Counted from the first letter of the stretch, positions 24,359-34,473 are shown. The stretch is DNA of 64,000 bases from Vitrella brassicaformis (GCA_001179505.1 CDMY01000370.1:33513-97512); one strand, 5' to 3'. A program made the numbers and translations. Notes: generated by a model not told the origin, from the letters alone.

Positions 24359-24929
24359 AAGACCATTCAGGAGAGAAAACACCTGAGGATCAGAAGCTCA
24401 AACGCTATGGCAACAGGCAGCGACAGAGCCACAGTAGTCTTCGCATCAACAGAGACACACGACAGACACGCATTCCAGACAGCACTGCTTCTGTCAAAGG
24501 CCAGCAGCAGAAGGAAAACAGTGCGTTACACACGCATGAAGACGACAGCAAAAAGGCACTCCTTGAGGAGCCTTTTGTGTGGCTCTCCGCTGGCAGCCAT
24601 GTCATGGGCTATCGTGTGCGCGACGTCCTTCAAAATCCTGAACACATCCACATGGGAGGATACATATGGACTGGCACTTTCTGCCGTTGCTTTGGCCCCG
24701 TCCGCACGTTCAACAGAGATGACAACACACGCGGTCAGAGAGAGAGAGAGAGAGAGAGAGACAGGCGCGCGTGTGTGTGTACGTGTGTGTGTGGGTGAGT
24801 CTCAATGACATACGAGGAGCTCTCGCTGTCCGACGCCCTGTGACAGACCCTCTGGGAAGCTGCAGAAGCCGCATAAAAGAGACATGCGCTGATCAAGTAT
24901 GCCTCCACCTTCAGCAATATAAAATGTAA
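24359..24929 (+). CDS. Possible hypothetical protein or exon without a visible start
   Basis: An open frame of about 125 codons begins after a stop near 24353. It encodes a charged stretch and then LLEEPFVWLSAGSHVMGYRV and HMGGYIWTGTFCRCFGPVR. It could splice at 24735 (GTCAGA donor, weak) to an acceptor at about 24847 and end at the TAA at 24927-24929. No ATG precedes the main segment in this frame, so it may be an internal exon of a lost gene. No family is recognised. Confidence 0.25.
24733..24800. repeat. (GA)n followed by (TG)n tracts
   Basis: A run of about 26 bases of GA dinucleotides is followed by a TG-rich tract. This looks like the intron simple repeats elsewhere in the window. Confidence 0.7.
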
Positions 24930-25084
24930 GCAGCGATGAAAGTTGAAAGCACAAATGACAAATAAGTGTGTGGACCCCTCAGTGAATCGATGTGCGTGTG
25001 TGTCTGTTTTCTGTGAGTCTGGGTCTTCTATGGATACCAGCCGTTGCTGCATGTCTAGCAACTGCCGTTGGGGCCTTTGAAATG

Positions 25085-25275
25085 GCCGCCCTGGACTCGG
25101 CCTTGTTCTCGAACAGCCCTTCCCGGCACGAGGCGAAATCATCCTCCGCACCCTCCCGTCGCTGCTGCCGTCCCTGCCCAGAGAGACCATCCGCAAGCAC
25201 CAGAAGCACCCGGAGGACCTCACGCACCAACTCGTCGAGCAGAACCCCACCCAACTCATCAAGAAGTCTGCCCGT
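25085..25275 (+). pseudogene. Coding-like fragment, probably helical
   Basis: In one plus-strand frame the sequence reads VLEQPFPARGEIILRTLPS, then LLPSLPRETIRKHQKHPEDL and HQLVEQNPTQLIKKSA. It has no start, no clear splice sites and no family. It abuts the 3' end of the duplicated exon at 25.3 kb, so it may be a captured gene fragment. The opposite strand is low-quality coding sequence. Confidence 0.25.
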
Positions 25276-25289
25276 TTGTTGTGTTGTGT

Positions 25290-25925
25290 TGTGTTGCTTA
25301 CTTTGGGCCATTGTCATCGGACGAATAATACAGCCCCAGGCGCTGTTTGAGCCTATCGTAGAGGTCCTCGATCCTCTGCCGGGCCCCGTATGCTGATGCA
25401 GAAAGTCCCACAGGTCCTTCTCGGGCGGCACCCTCGCCGCATGCATGACCGCTGCCTTGTCCATGGCGTCGAGGACGCCGTAGATCTCAGCGAAGTCCCG
25501 CGCCTCCTTCGGCACGCCAAGCGCATCCATGCACTCCTCCACCTCGTGACGGCTGCTGGCATCCAGTGCCGTCTCCTCTCTCAGCTGCTGCAGCTTGACG
25601 ACTTGCTGCTGTGACAAAGTGCCGGGCAAGGCGGCATTGTGCGCATACTCGACGGCGGATGACGGGCCGTCAGGTAAGAACTTGACGCCCGATGATGCCA
25701 GTTGTCGGAAGAGTGGGTTGGGAGAAAAGCCGCCATCGGCCGTCGGTATGTCAATGCTGGCCGCTTGATGCATCCGGAAGGGTGCGTAGGGAGCGCCTCC
25801 ATGACGGGCCGGCAGCTGAAAGACCTTGAGCTGACGATCAGACACTCATGCTGCGGTCCTCTGCGCAGTCCCGAGAAGCACATAGGGCCAGCTCAAAGGC
25901 TCTGCAGGCCACAGCAGCAGGGGTG
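25290..25925 (-). pseudogene. Duplicate of exon 1 of the 19.4 kb gene (frame-shifted)
   Basis: The sequence matches about 18786-19420 almost base for base (KVFQLPARHGGAPYAPFRMH, then SIDIPTADGGFSPNPLFRQL). It lacks six bases that encode GRH residues in copy 1. It also has a one-base deletion near 25381, after which the reading frame diverges (HTGPGRGS instead of HTGPGQRIEDLYDKL). A splice donor (GTAAGC) is still present at about 25298, but the following exons of the parent gene are missing. The upstream leader region is similar only at nucleotide level, to about 25925. It is therefore a partial, non-functional segmental copy. Confidence 0.75.
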
Positions 25926-25974
25926 CAACTGACAAATTAAGTCCCGCTGCTGCAGGGGTCGGGCAAGGTGGCAT

Positions 25975-26160
25975 TCCACCTACTCGGGATGCGCGGATCC
26001 GTAAACTCGTCGATAAATCTTTCGCGTCTCCGTCTCAAATGTTTTCTCGGAGAAAAAGAAACCCACGGGCGTTCTTGCCCGTAAGTCGGTTAATTCGCTT
26101 TCTTTGCAATCGGACTTATTTTAATCTGAAACGGACTTTTGCGTGCCAACTGACGATCGA
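25975..26160. other. AT-richer segment with a short hairpin
   Basis: Between two minus-strand genes this stretch is less GC-rich than its surroundings. It contains an inverted repeat, ACGGGC then GTTCTT then GCCCGT, at about 26064-26081. It has no simple repeats and no open frame. Its role is unknown. Confidence 0.35.
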
Positions 26161-26312
26161 ACTCATCGATGACTGAACGTATAAACGCACAATGCACTCA
26201 CGCAAGGAACATGAATGCGATGAGTCATCTACATGTATGCACACGCACATGGAAATGAGTCAGTCAGGAGGGGCTTGACACGCTATCTACACCTACTCCT
26301 CGCCACACCATC

Positions 26313-26935
26313 TCACCCCTCCTCAGCCTCGATATCCACGTTGACATCGCCCTCTGCTTGTGCTGCTTCTGCTGCTGCTGCTGCTCCACGTGATGCTGCT
26401 GCGGCTCCACGTGATGGTGCTGCTCCTGCTCCGCTCCTGCCTCTCCCCCTGTTAGCGCCGCCCCTGCCCCGATTCCTTCGCTGGGCCCCTTGCTGCTTAG
26501 CTGCGGCGGCCTTGGGCACACCCTTGTCGTCCATATCCTCGTCCATCTGCCCACCGTTGTACCGCAGCAAATCGGCGCCCTCTGAGTGCTGGCTGCCCTG
26601 AATGGCCGACTGCTGGAGCGACGAAAGGCCAGAAACGCTCACCTGACACACAAACACACACACACACACACACACATGCACACATCCATTTACGCCGTGC
26701 ACCCACCTCTCCCTGTGCTCCTTCCTCACCGCATTGCGTTTCGACGCCGCCTTGGGCTTTTGCTTGGCGAGTGCCTCGAGGCCCCCCTTTGTTCAGCAGC
26801 ACTGACTCGGAGGGAGGCTCTCTCACAGAGGGAGCTGCTCCTTACACAGGGACTTCTGCTGCAGGGCGGTCCTGTGCATCTTCTTCTCGGCAGCGTACAA
26901 CCGACCTGAACGGCGGACACAACAAGCAACGACAA
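26313..26935 (-). CDS. Small Arg/Gly-rich, probably RNA-binding nuclear protein
   Basis: Exons on the minus strand encode RLYAAEKKMHRTALQQKSL (about 26840-26905), then GLEALAKQKPKAASKRNAVR (about 26720-26790). After a TG-repeat intron comes VSVSGLSSLQQSAIQG with a tail of RGRGGANRGRGRSGAG and Ala-rich repeats ending at 26313. RG/RGG repeats typically bind RNA and are methylated by arginine methyltransferases. The first exon boundary and the start codon are uncertain, because no in-frame ATG is obvious upstream of KKMH. The splice phase between the first two exons is also unresolved. I cannot assign a named family. Confidence 0.5.
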
Positions 26936-27010
26936 TGCAATGAACAGATGGCCTGAGGTGGGGTGGTGTTCGCCTCTCTGATGCCGCAGAGTGCTCCCGG
27001 TTTCATTTCT

Positions 27011-28212
27011 TCACTCATCGACCACCAGATACAGACGACCCAGGGTCAAACTGAGGGGGGTCTGTTTCGTCTGACCGCCGGCCCGGCGGACAGACGACAT
27101 GTACCCCCTCTCGCGTGCTGGTAACTCAAGATCGGGATAGAATCCCACAAGATCGCCTCCAGACTCGCATAACCTTTCACACCTTTGCTGCGTCTCGCTC
27201 CATAGGATGATGACTAAGCCGTCAAAGGTCTCACGGGCTGCGCGAAAGAAAGGGTGTTGAATATCGGCATAAGGAAAGACACCCTTGCGCAGCGGTGGCC
27301 GATATGCCGTTAGTGAGGGCAGCTGGAAGTGGGAGAAGAAGGCTCGGGGGGACGCGATGTGCGTTGTGAGGCGCATGTCTCTCTCAGTGGTTTTCTCTTG
27401 TTTCTCGTTTCCGTTCCGGCACCAGTAGCAGTCCAATAGGCGAGAGAAGAAGAGCCCAATTCTCCAGTTGATTCCCCACCTGCCGGGCGGTCTCTTCTGT
27501 CTCGCCCTCAGCTTGTCGGCTTGGCTCATATTGGATTGGCTATCCAGCCATCTGTCAAATGCGGCGACGATGGTCTCAAGATTCTGGCCGCAGAATCTGT
27601 CGCCATCAGTGAGGATTGGCTCCCTTACGAAGGTGATGGGCTCGAGGAAGTGGGCAGTGGCCGCCGAGCCGGTTGTGAGAGCTTCGGCCGGGTCCTTAGC
27701 TGGCGGCTGCTGTCTCTCACCAAGCGACGGGACCTGCATCTCCTGCAGCAGCTGCAGGAGTTTTTCCAGCCCGTCGATCACACCAATAAGAGCGGCCTTC
27801 TCGTGATCCCTCGCGTTACGTCCACTCAGTAGCCGCTGATGTCCTTAGGATCAGTGACATTCACGCCACTCTCCACAGCCGCCTGCGCCACAGTTAGCTC
27901 ATGTACATGGTGCAGCGGCCTGAGTGGAGGTGCAGATTCACAGCCGATAGGCATGGCTCCCAGCTCGTGCGTCTCCAGTTCTGAAGCAAGACGGCTGTGG
28001 AGCACTTCGTTTGTCAGGTAAGGTGGCGTTGGCCGTTCACCGGACGAGCCAAATGCTGCCAGGGTGTCTTGAGAACCGCAAAGGGGCGGCCATTGATCTT
28101 TTTCATCTATCGTGTCTCCAAAGACGCGTATCGGTGCCGATAGTCGCGAAGGTAGCGGTATGCGGATCTTGCAGGACGTCCGTTCCCTCAGTGATTCTGC
28201 CGTTGGGGCCAT
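27011..28212 (-). pseudogene. Unknown protein gene interrupted by a frameshift
   Basis: Two long open segments follow each other. The first starts at 28212 (MAPTAESLRERTSCKIRIPL) and stops at 27826 just after DPKDISGY. The second continues in another frame from about 27840 (RLLSGRNARDHEKAALIGVI), through LEKLLQLLQEMQVPSLGERQ, and ends at 27011 (LGRLYLVVDE). No GT-AG pair of reasonable length bridges them, so a one-base indel is the simplest reading. This could be a real disruption or a sequence error. Neither segment shows a recognised domain. The second part has aromatic-rich stretches (WGINWRIGLFFSRLLDCYWC). It lies between the two copies of the duplicated block. Confidence 0.45.
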
Positions 28213-28536
28213 AGTAACGAAAGTGATGGCGTGGCTAGTACCGTCGAGGACGAGGTGAAGGTTGAGTAGTTAAAGGAGTAGCGGGTGTCAGTCAAAGTGG
28301 CCTTGAAGCCTTCATAGGTCTCTCAGCGCCGGTCTCGCCCGATTCTCTTTCCTTCCCACCATTGCCCGAGCAGCATAATGCCAATCGACATGTGCTGCTC
28401 GACTGTGGCTATGGCTCGGGCAGCAGTTTCCTGTCCCTGACATGCATTCACAGAAACATTGCAAAAGCATTGCCTTCATTCATGTGCAGCGGTCCGCTTG
28501 CAGCAGACCTCGTCAGCTGCAGCCTCGCGAGATCTG

Positions 28537-28545
28537 AGCTCGCAA
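28537..28545. promoter_or_regulatory. GAGCTCGCA element upstream of paralogue copy 2
   Basis: The element sits in a stretch (about 28525-28650) that resembles the promoter and leader of the PDH E1 alpha gene at 30525-30630, including CTGAGCTCGCAAA and GCAATGTGGACGCCA. Confidence 0.5.
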
Positions 28546-28677
28546 ATCGTCAGCCCCCATTCGCACGGAGTAGTTGGTACGGCAATGTGGACGCCACGAG
28601 AGGAAAATCTCGCTTCTGTTGGGGTCCTCTCTTCTTTGCTGGCCCTGGAGGTCGTTCTTCTTCTTTGCTGGCCCTTC

Positions 28678-29285
28678 CGTGCGAGGAGGCCATGCTGAAT
28701 GTGGATGAGGAGACCGATTTCATCGTGATAGAGAATAACAGGTGAGCTGAGAAAGGCCACAAATGAAGCGACAACATGCCTTGTTCGTATTCGTGCGCGT
28801 CTTCTGTCAGCAACCCTTTTGGGTCCACCGCAACGCCGCCCGACTCGGCCCCTTTCTCCTCGCCGCCCTCCCCGCCCTCCCCATCCCCGCACTCTCCCTC
28901 CCCGCCCTCTCCCTGCCCCATCTCGCCGAGCCATCCATGCCCTCTCCCTGCCCTCACTCCGGCCGCCATCGGGCCGGCACTTGGGCGCGCCATCAGCACC
29001 AACATTGCATGGGTGACGTTTCATGAGGCGAAGGTGCTGACTGACGCGGGGGAGCACAGGGTGAAGCTGGCTCTGAAAACGCCCCGACCCAACCCGGAGG
29101 CCGAGTACAGTGTGGCCCATGAAGGGTTTATGCTGTATAGCCAGATGAGGGCCTGGCAGCAGCACAAGGGGCTACAGGCAAGGCTGAAGGAGACACTCGA
29201 GAGGGAGGCGAGGTGGAAGAGGAGGTGGCAGCGTACGGCCCTTGGAGGGCACGGCACTGAAGACGGGTGGTTTTTGCTGATGTGA
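28678..29285 (+). CDS. Unknown protein with Ser/Pro linker, paralogue copy 2 (5' end uncertain)
   Basis: Homology to the 19.9-20.5 kb gene starts at CEEAMLNVDEETDFIVIEN. It continues through the conserved intron (donor at 28741, acceptor near 28810), the Ser/Pro linker and ISTNIAWVTFHEAKVL, and ends DGWFLLM at 29285. Even the 3' flank (about 35 bases after the stop) is conserved. Upstream, the sequence resembles the PDH leader instead of the Ala/Arg-rich presequence of copy 1. The ATG of that leader (28589) is out of frame with the body and its frame stops at 28698. An in-frame start could be the ATG at 28693. Expression and targeting are therefore doubtful. Confidence 0.5.
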
Positions 29286-30537
29286 ATTGTGAGCCGGTAA
29301 GAAAGAAATATGACAACCCAATGGTGACAACCTGAGTATAGTGTCCGTGTGTGCCGGGTGCCGAACAGGCCCATGTGGCTGTTGTCCGCTCCATCAGCGC
29401 ATTGTACGGGCCAGGGGGGTGACGACGACGACGATGACGATGAGTGCCCTTTTCGTTGCTGAGAGAGGGGGGGGGGGGGGGGGGGGNNNNNNNNNNNNNN
29501 NNNNNNNNNNNNNNNNNNNNNNNNNNNNNNNNNNNNNNNNNNNNNNNNNNNNNNNNNNNNNNNNNNNNNNNNNNNNNNNNNNNNNNNNNNNNNNNNNNNN
29601 NNNNNNNNNNNNNNNNNNNNNNNNNNNNNNNNNNNNNNNNNNNNNNNNNNNNNNNNNNNNNNNNNNNNNNNNNNNNNNNNNNNNNNNNNNNNNNNNNNNN
29701 NNNNNNNNNNNNNNNNNNNNNNNNNNNNNNNNNNNNNNNNNNNNNNNNNNNNNNNNNNNNNNNNNNNNNNNNNNNNNNNNNNNNNNGGGGGGCGGAGATG
29801 GATTGTCGTGTATTGTGAGAGGGGATTTCTTTGCTCTGTCGTGGTCGTGCCGCGAGTGCCATTCAGGGGGCGCCTGCTGCATCTTCGGTGATGCAGGGCG
29901 TTTCTCTGAATGGTCGCTCGCGGCGGCCGACTGGCTGGCCTTTCGACGGGCTTACATATCCTTCCCTCTCTCTCTCTCTCTCTGAATGTGCATACACATG
30001 TATGCATGCCCAAGGACAGGCCGACCGATGCGCCACCCACTGTGTGTGTCCATCCATCCATCCATCCATGTGTGACGCATTGCTTGCTTCATGCACACAG
30101 ACATGGCAGTGTGTGTTTCACACTCGTTGTCCATCCATACACACACATGTCATGACACCAGACAGACCGGCTGCTCCCATGCAGTCATTTTTGCCTCCTT
30201 GTGGGTGCACGGCGATTGATTGATGCGTGTGGGTGGGTGGGTCGACGGGCGGGTTACCTTCCTCTCTCTCTGTGTGTGTCGTCCTGACTCCATATTGTTT
30301 TTGCGTGACCCCATGGATGCTGATGCTGTGCGGATACATCTGCTGCATGTGGTGGGTGGGATGCGATTTACGTGCGCCTGTGGTCCATCTCTGCTGCCTT
30401 GCCTGAACACACCTATGTATATATATATACGTACACATCCATGCACCCACGGCCTCTCTATCTGTCTCTCTCTGCATGAATGGCTGGATCGGTTGAGAGA
30501 CATGGAGATAAGCTAAGTGCGGTTCGCGAGAGATCTG
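29286..30537. other. Spacer containing an assembly gap and simple repeats
   Basis: This spacer has the gap at 29487-29786 and repeats of CT and CCAT type (29960-29985, 30050-30068). I see no supported gene. Confidence 0.5.
29487..29786. other. Assembly gap (300 N) flanked by poly-G
   Basis: Exactly 300 N, bordered by a run of about 19 G on the left and 6 G on the right. The standard length suggests an estimated or fixed-size gap. Any reading frame across it is meaningless. Confidence 0.98.
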
Positions 30538-30566
30538 AGCTCGCAAAATTCAATCGTGAGCTCGCA
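30538..30566. promoter_or_regulatory. Two GAGCTCGCA elements in the PDH E1 alpha promoter
   Basis: GAGCTCGCA occurs at 30538-30546 and again at 30558-30566, 27 to 55 bases before the ATG at 30593. The spacing of 20 bases is close to two helix turns. The word is shared with other promoters in this window. Confidence 0.55.
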
Positions 30567-30592
30567 TTCAAAGGGGAGAATCGGATCTGGCA

Positions 30593-32363
30593 ATGTGGAC
30601 GCCATTATCTTCTTTGCTGGCCCTGCTGGGCGTCCTTCACACCCACGGCTTCCATGCATTCCTCCCGCGTCCCTCCCTCCTGCACTCCAGCAGCACCCGT
30701 CCCTCGCCTGCCCGCCTCTCCCCGTCCATGTCCGTCTCGGCGCTGCAGAACATCGCCACGAGCACCGCAGAGGCCCCGCCAGCGCCCGCTGATCTGCCGA
30801 AGCGCAATTATCTTCGCAGCATGAGGGCGAATGTGGATGCTAAGGTTGCTCAGATGCTCTACGAGGATATGTGTCTCGGGCGGCAGTTCGAGGACATGTG
30901 CGCCCAGATGTACTACCGCGGCAGGGTGGCGGGCTTCGTGCATCTCTACAACGGGCAGGAGGCCGTCAGTACAGGCATCATCAAGTGCCTCCGCAAGGAC
31001 GACGTCATCTCGTCGACTTATCGCGACCACGTGCACGCTCTGAGTAAGGGCGTCCCGGCGCGGGAGGTCATGGCGGAGCTGTACGGCAAGGAGACGGGCT
31101 GCTCCAAGGGCAGGGGCGGGTCCATGCACATGTTCTCCAAGGAGTGGGGCGTCATGGGCGGCTTTGCCTTCATCTCTGAGAACGTCCCCATTGCCCTCGG
31201 GGCGGCCTTCAGCATCGCGTACAGGCGGCAGCAGATGCTCGACGAGTCGGCCGACCAGGTAGTCGTCTGCTTTCTCGGCGACGGTGCCAGTAACAACGGC
31301 ATCTTCTACGAAGCAATGAACATGGCCGCCCTGGCGCGACTGCCCATCATATTTGTCGTCGAAAACAACAACTGGTAAGCGATGACTGAATGAGCATACC
31401 TACTCCATCCATTGGATGGGAGGATGTTTCGTGTTGCCTGTGTTGTGTGCGTGCAGGGCCATCGGTATGGCTCACTACCGCTCTACATCTGTGCCTGAGA
31501 TCTACAAGAAGGGACCTGCGTTTGGCGTGCCCGGCTATGAGGTCGATGGCATGGACGTCCTGGCTGTCCGGGCAGCTGCACGCAAGGCTGTCAAGCGTGC
31601 GCGGGCCGGGGAGGGACCCACTCTCATCGAGGCACTCACTTACAGATTCCGGTGCGCTTCTCTCGAGAGAGCCAGGCAAAGGAGTCGGTATCCATTACTG
31701 TGTATGTGTGTGCTCAGGGGTCATTCTCTTGCTGACCCCGATGAGCTGCGAGCCCCTCTCGAGAAGTCAGCCTGGCTTGCGCGTGACCCGATCGCCACAT
31801 TTGGCGAGTACATGAAGGACATGGGCTACAGCAACGACTACCTCCTCAAGGAAACACAAAAGAAGGTCTGAATGTGCACGAGCCTTCATGGAGCCCTCAT
31901 GCACATTCACACATATACTGTCGGTCTATCTGTCTGTCTGTCTGCCTGTGTGTCAGGTCCGTGCTCTTGTCGAGGATTCCGTCAGCTTCGCCGAATCGTC
32001 ACCCGAACCGAAAGTAGAGGTACGAGACGACCACGCAAACTCCTCGTCCACCGGTGTGCATCTGGGTGCGGCTGTGACGATGCATTTTATGCAGGAGGTC
32101 GGCGAGTACATTTTTGCCGACGGGTACGTGCCTGAGCCGGAGCACTTCAGCGACGAGGAGCTGCACCAATACGCAGTCGCACTCAAGGACGAACTGGACC
32201 AACAGGTAAGATGGTCAATGATTGATGGCTGGATGGATGGATGGATGCTTCCGTTGTTTGTTTGTCTTGGCTGTCTTGTGCGCAGGAGCGTCGCAAAGCT
32301 GGCGACAAGACTCCCCCCACCGCTGTGCAGCTGCAGAGGCAGCCTCTCAAGGTCATCGACTGA
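30593..32363 (+). CDS. Pyruvate dehydrogenase E1 component subunit alpha, plastid-targeted
   Basis: The enzyme is the thiamine-diphosphate alpha subunit that decarboxylates pyruvate and passes acetyl groups to E2 lipoate. The leader ([20 protein letters not shown]) is a signal peptide followed by an F-containing transit peptide, typical of red-derived complex plastids. The body has [36 protein letters not shown], the TPP motif GDGASNNG through to ENNNW, and the loop [15 protein letters not shown]. Exons are 30593-31374, 31457-31651, 31718-31865, 31957 onward, and a last exon near 32286. After KKV the next exon reads [17 protein letters not shown]. An in-frame 70-odd-base segment with GTACGA/GCAG ends (about 32021-32093) is probably another intron. 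The C-terminal extension ending PLKVID is longer than usual. It supplies plastid acetyl-CoA for fatty-acid synthesis. Confidence 0.92.
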
Positions 32364-32739
32364 AAACAGACAGAGGGATCTGTCTGAGTGTCGTGCCTCT
32401 CTCTCTCTATCTCTTTCTGTGAATGTGAATGCATGCCTCTCTCTGTGTCGCTACGACGTTTTGATCATGACTGTGCTTGCCTGTCCCCTCTCCTACACAC
32501 GCACAATGGCTGCATGCGTGAGCGTGATGTGATGCGATTGATGCCATCCTTGTTTGAGCCATACATACATTCATCCATCCTTGTCCTGTGTGTTGGAATC
32601 GATTCTGTGAATGAAGCAGAAGACCAAGTGTACTGTATGCATCTTTCTGTCTGCTTTTTCTCAGTGGTTTTTCTTCATGCGAGACCCATCCATCGCAATG
32701 CTCTGTTTCAATTCCGGAATGTGTGCCGTCACTCACACT

Positions 32740-32748
32740 TGCGAGCTC
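32740..32748. promoter_or_regulatory. TGCGAGCTC element upstream of the CCCH-RING gene
   Basis: TGCGAGCTC lies 103 bases before the ATG at 32843. It is the same word as at 2569 and 2592. Confidence 0.5.
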
Positions 32749-32842
32749 AATTCCTACAACGGGTTTCGCATTGCCGTGTGTATTCCTGTGTATTCGGAGG
32801 CTTCGCTTCAAGCTTTGCAGAACTACGCCCACAAGGAAAGCA

Positions 32843-34473
32843 ATGGACAAGTTCTGGGATCGTAAGCTGACAGAGAGAGCCTCCCCAGTCAGCCTGCCTG
32901 CGTGCGTGGCTCATCTGAGTGCCTTCATTGTGTTCAGCTTTTTTCTTTTGAGGGAAGAGATAATTGACAGATGGCATCCATGCACTCGCTTGTCCAAATC
33001 GCCTCCATGAATCTATCCACATATGCCTATGCACAAAGGGCACGCTCACTCATTGTGTTCAGCCGACAAGTACAAAAGCACGTTGTGCAACTACTACAAC
33101 AGTGGCTCGTGTCGATTCGGAGAACGGTAGGGGTACTACGCCATTGATTATGACAGACGATAAGGGCTTCGATGGCTTGTGTGTATGCAGGTGCCGGTTT
33201 GCCCATGGCAGAAAGTCAGTCGGCTCATTGCATCGTCAACACGACAGACGGATGGGCGGCGCACACTGAATGCCATCTTGTGTGTCCGTGTGTGTGTGCT
33301 TTGTTCAGGGAGCTTCAGTCGCCCTACCTGCGGATGAAGATGTGCGAGTATGTCGACAGCCACGGTAGGGTACACTTACTGCATCAGGGCTTACAGAAAC
33401 AATCGATGGATGGATGGATGGATGCCATCGTCTGTGCGCCCCCATCGTCGGTGCAGGTCATGGTTGCAGATTCGGCGACAGATGCAACTATGCACATACG
33501 ATGGAGGAGCTCGACGCATGGCTGTGAGTCACACATCCAAACGCCAAGCCAACGACCGTCGATGGTTTCTCAATGTGAATGGTTTTTACAGAGGCCGCAA
33601 CTTGACGCCAGACACCCGACCACAGCCGTTGGCGTCCAGCAACGTCGACATCACGCCCCCGCCCATCCCCCCGGTGTTCGAGACGCAGGTGTCATCCGAC
33701 TCGCAGTGGCCTGGCCTGCTGCCGCGGCCAACCTACCCGCCTCCTCCTGCACCAGTGGGACCCCGGCCACCAGTATCGCTTTCTTGCGACGCTGGTGGCC
33801 GTGGCGGTGGTAATGACGAGAGGGCCGGCACCGATACGGCGGAAATCGCAGATGCCAAGGAGATAGTATCGGGCGAGAACCGTCATGAGTGAGTTGCCAA
33901 GTGGCGATGGAGGGGATGCCTGATGAGGGGCGGCATGCTATGTGTGGTTCTGTGGCTGTTATCCGTGTGTACAGGTCGACGAATGTGAGTTCAAGTGAGG
34001 CCGAGCTGGACTCGATGCGGCTGCGTTTGGCCGAGCTGGAGAGCACGGTACAGGAGCTACGTTTGGAGCTGGCGGCAGAGCAACAGGCCAAAGAGGACGA
34101 AAAGGACAAACGGTGGGTATGTGGGTAGGGACAAGGGCTGGCTGACTGACAGAGAGAGAGAGGGAGGGAGGGATGGAGCAAATGAAGGGAGGGACAGAAC
34201 GCGATTGTGCCATTGCTTTGCGGTTGATGCAGTATGTGCAAGATATGTCACGAGAAGCAGCATCGATTCTGTTCATGCCCTGCAAGCACCTCACCATGTG
34301 CACAGGTATACATGGATGGATGGATGGATGGATGGAAACGCAATCGCTGGCTTTACTCCTTCTTCGCCTCTTCGCTATGTCCAGAGTGTTTTGTGGACAA
34401 GTTCCAAGGCAAGGAGTGCATTATGTGTGGGCAGGAGTACGAGAGCAAGATGGCCATTAAGCCGTTCGACTGA
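32843..34473 (+). CDS. Unkempt-like protein: two CCCH fingers, coiled coil, C-terminal RING (apparent frameshift in RING)
   Basis: Exon 1 (32843-32861, MDKFWD) joins DKYKSTLCNYYNSGSC. The first finger is C-x7-C-x5-C-x3-H ending CRFAH; the second is C-x9-C-x5-C-x3-H (CEYVDSHGHGC, CNYAH). A Pro-rich linker follows (ITPPPIPPVFETQ), then a coiled coil (LDSMRLRLAELESTVQELRL) and a RING starting CKICHEKQ. The expected continuation ILFMPCKHLTMCT is present near 34265-34308, but one base out of frame. The last exon restores CFVDKFQGKECIMCGQEYES and ends IKPFD. The order CCCH, coiled coil, RING is that of Unkempt, which binds mRNA and regulates translation. The RING would act as an E3 ligase or protein-interaction domain. 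Apart from the frame break the gene appears intact. Confidence 0.8.

Noticed and set aside
29021-30061. Open frames that cross the N gap
   Set aside because: They are open only because N cannot be read as a stop. Their ends consist of simple repeats.
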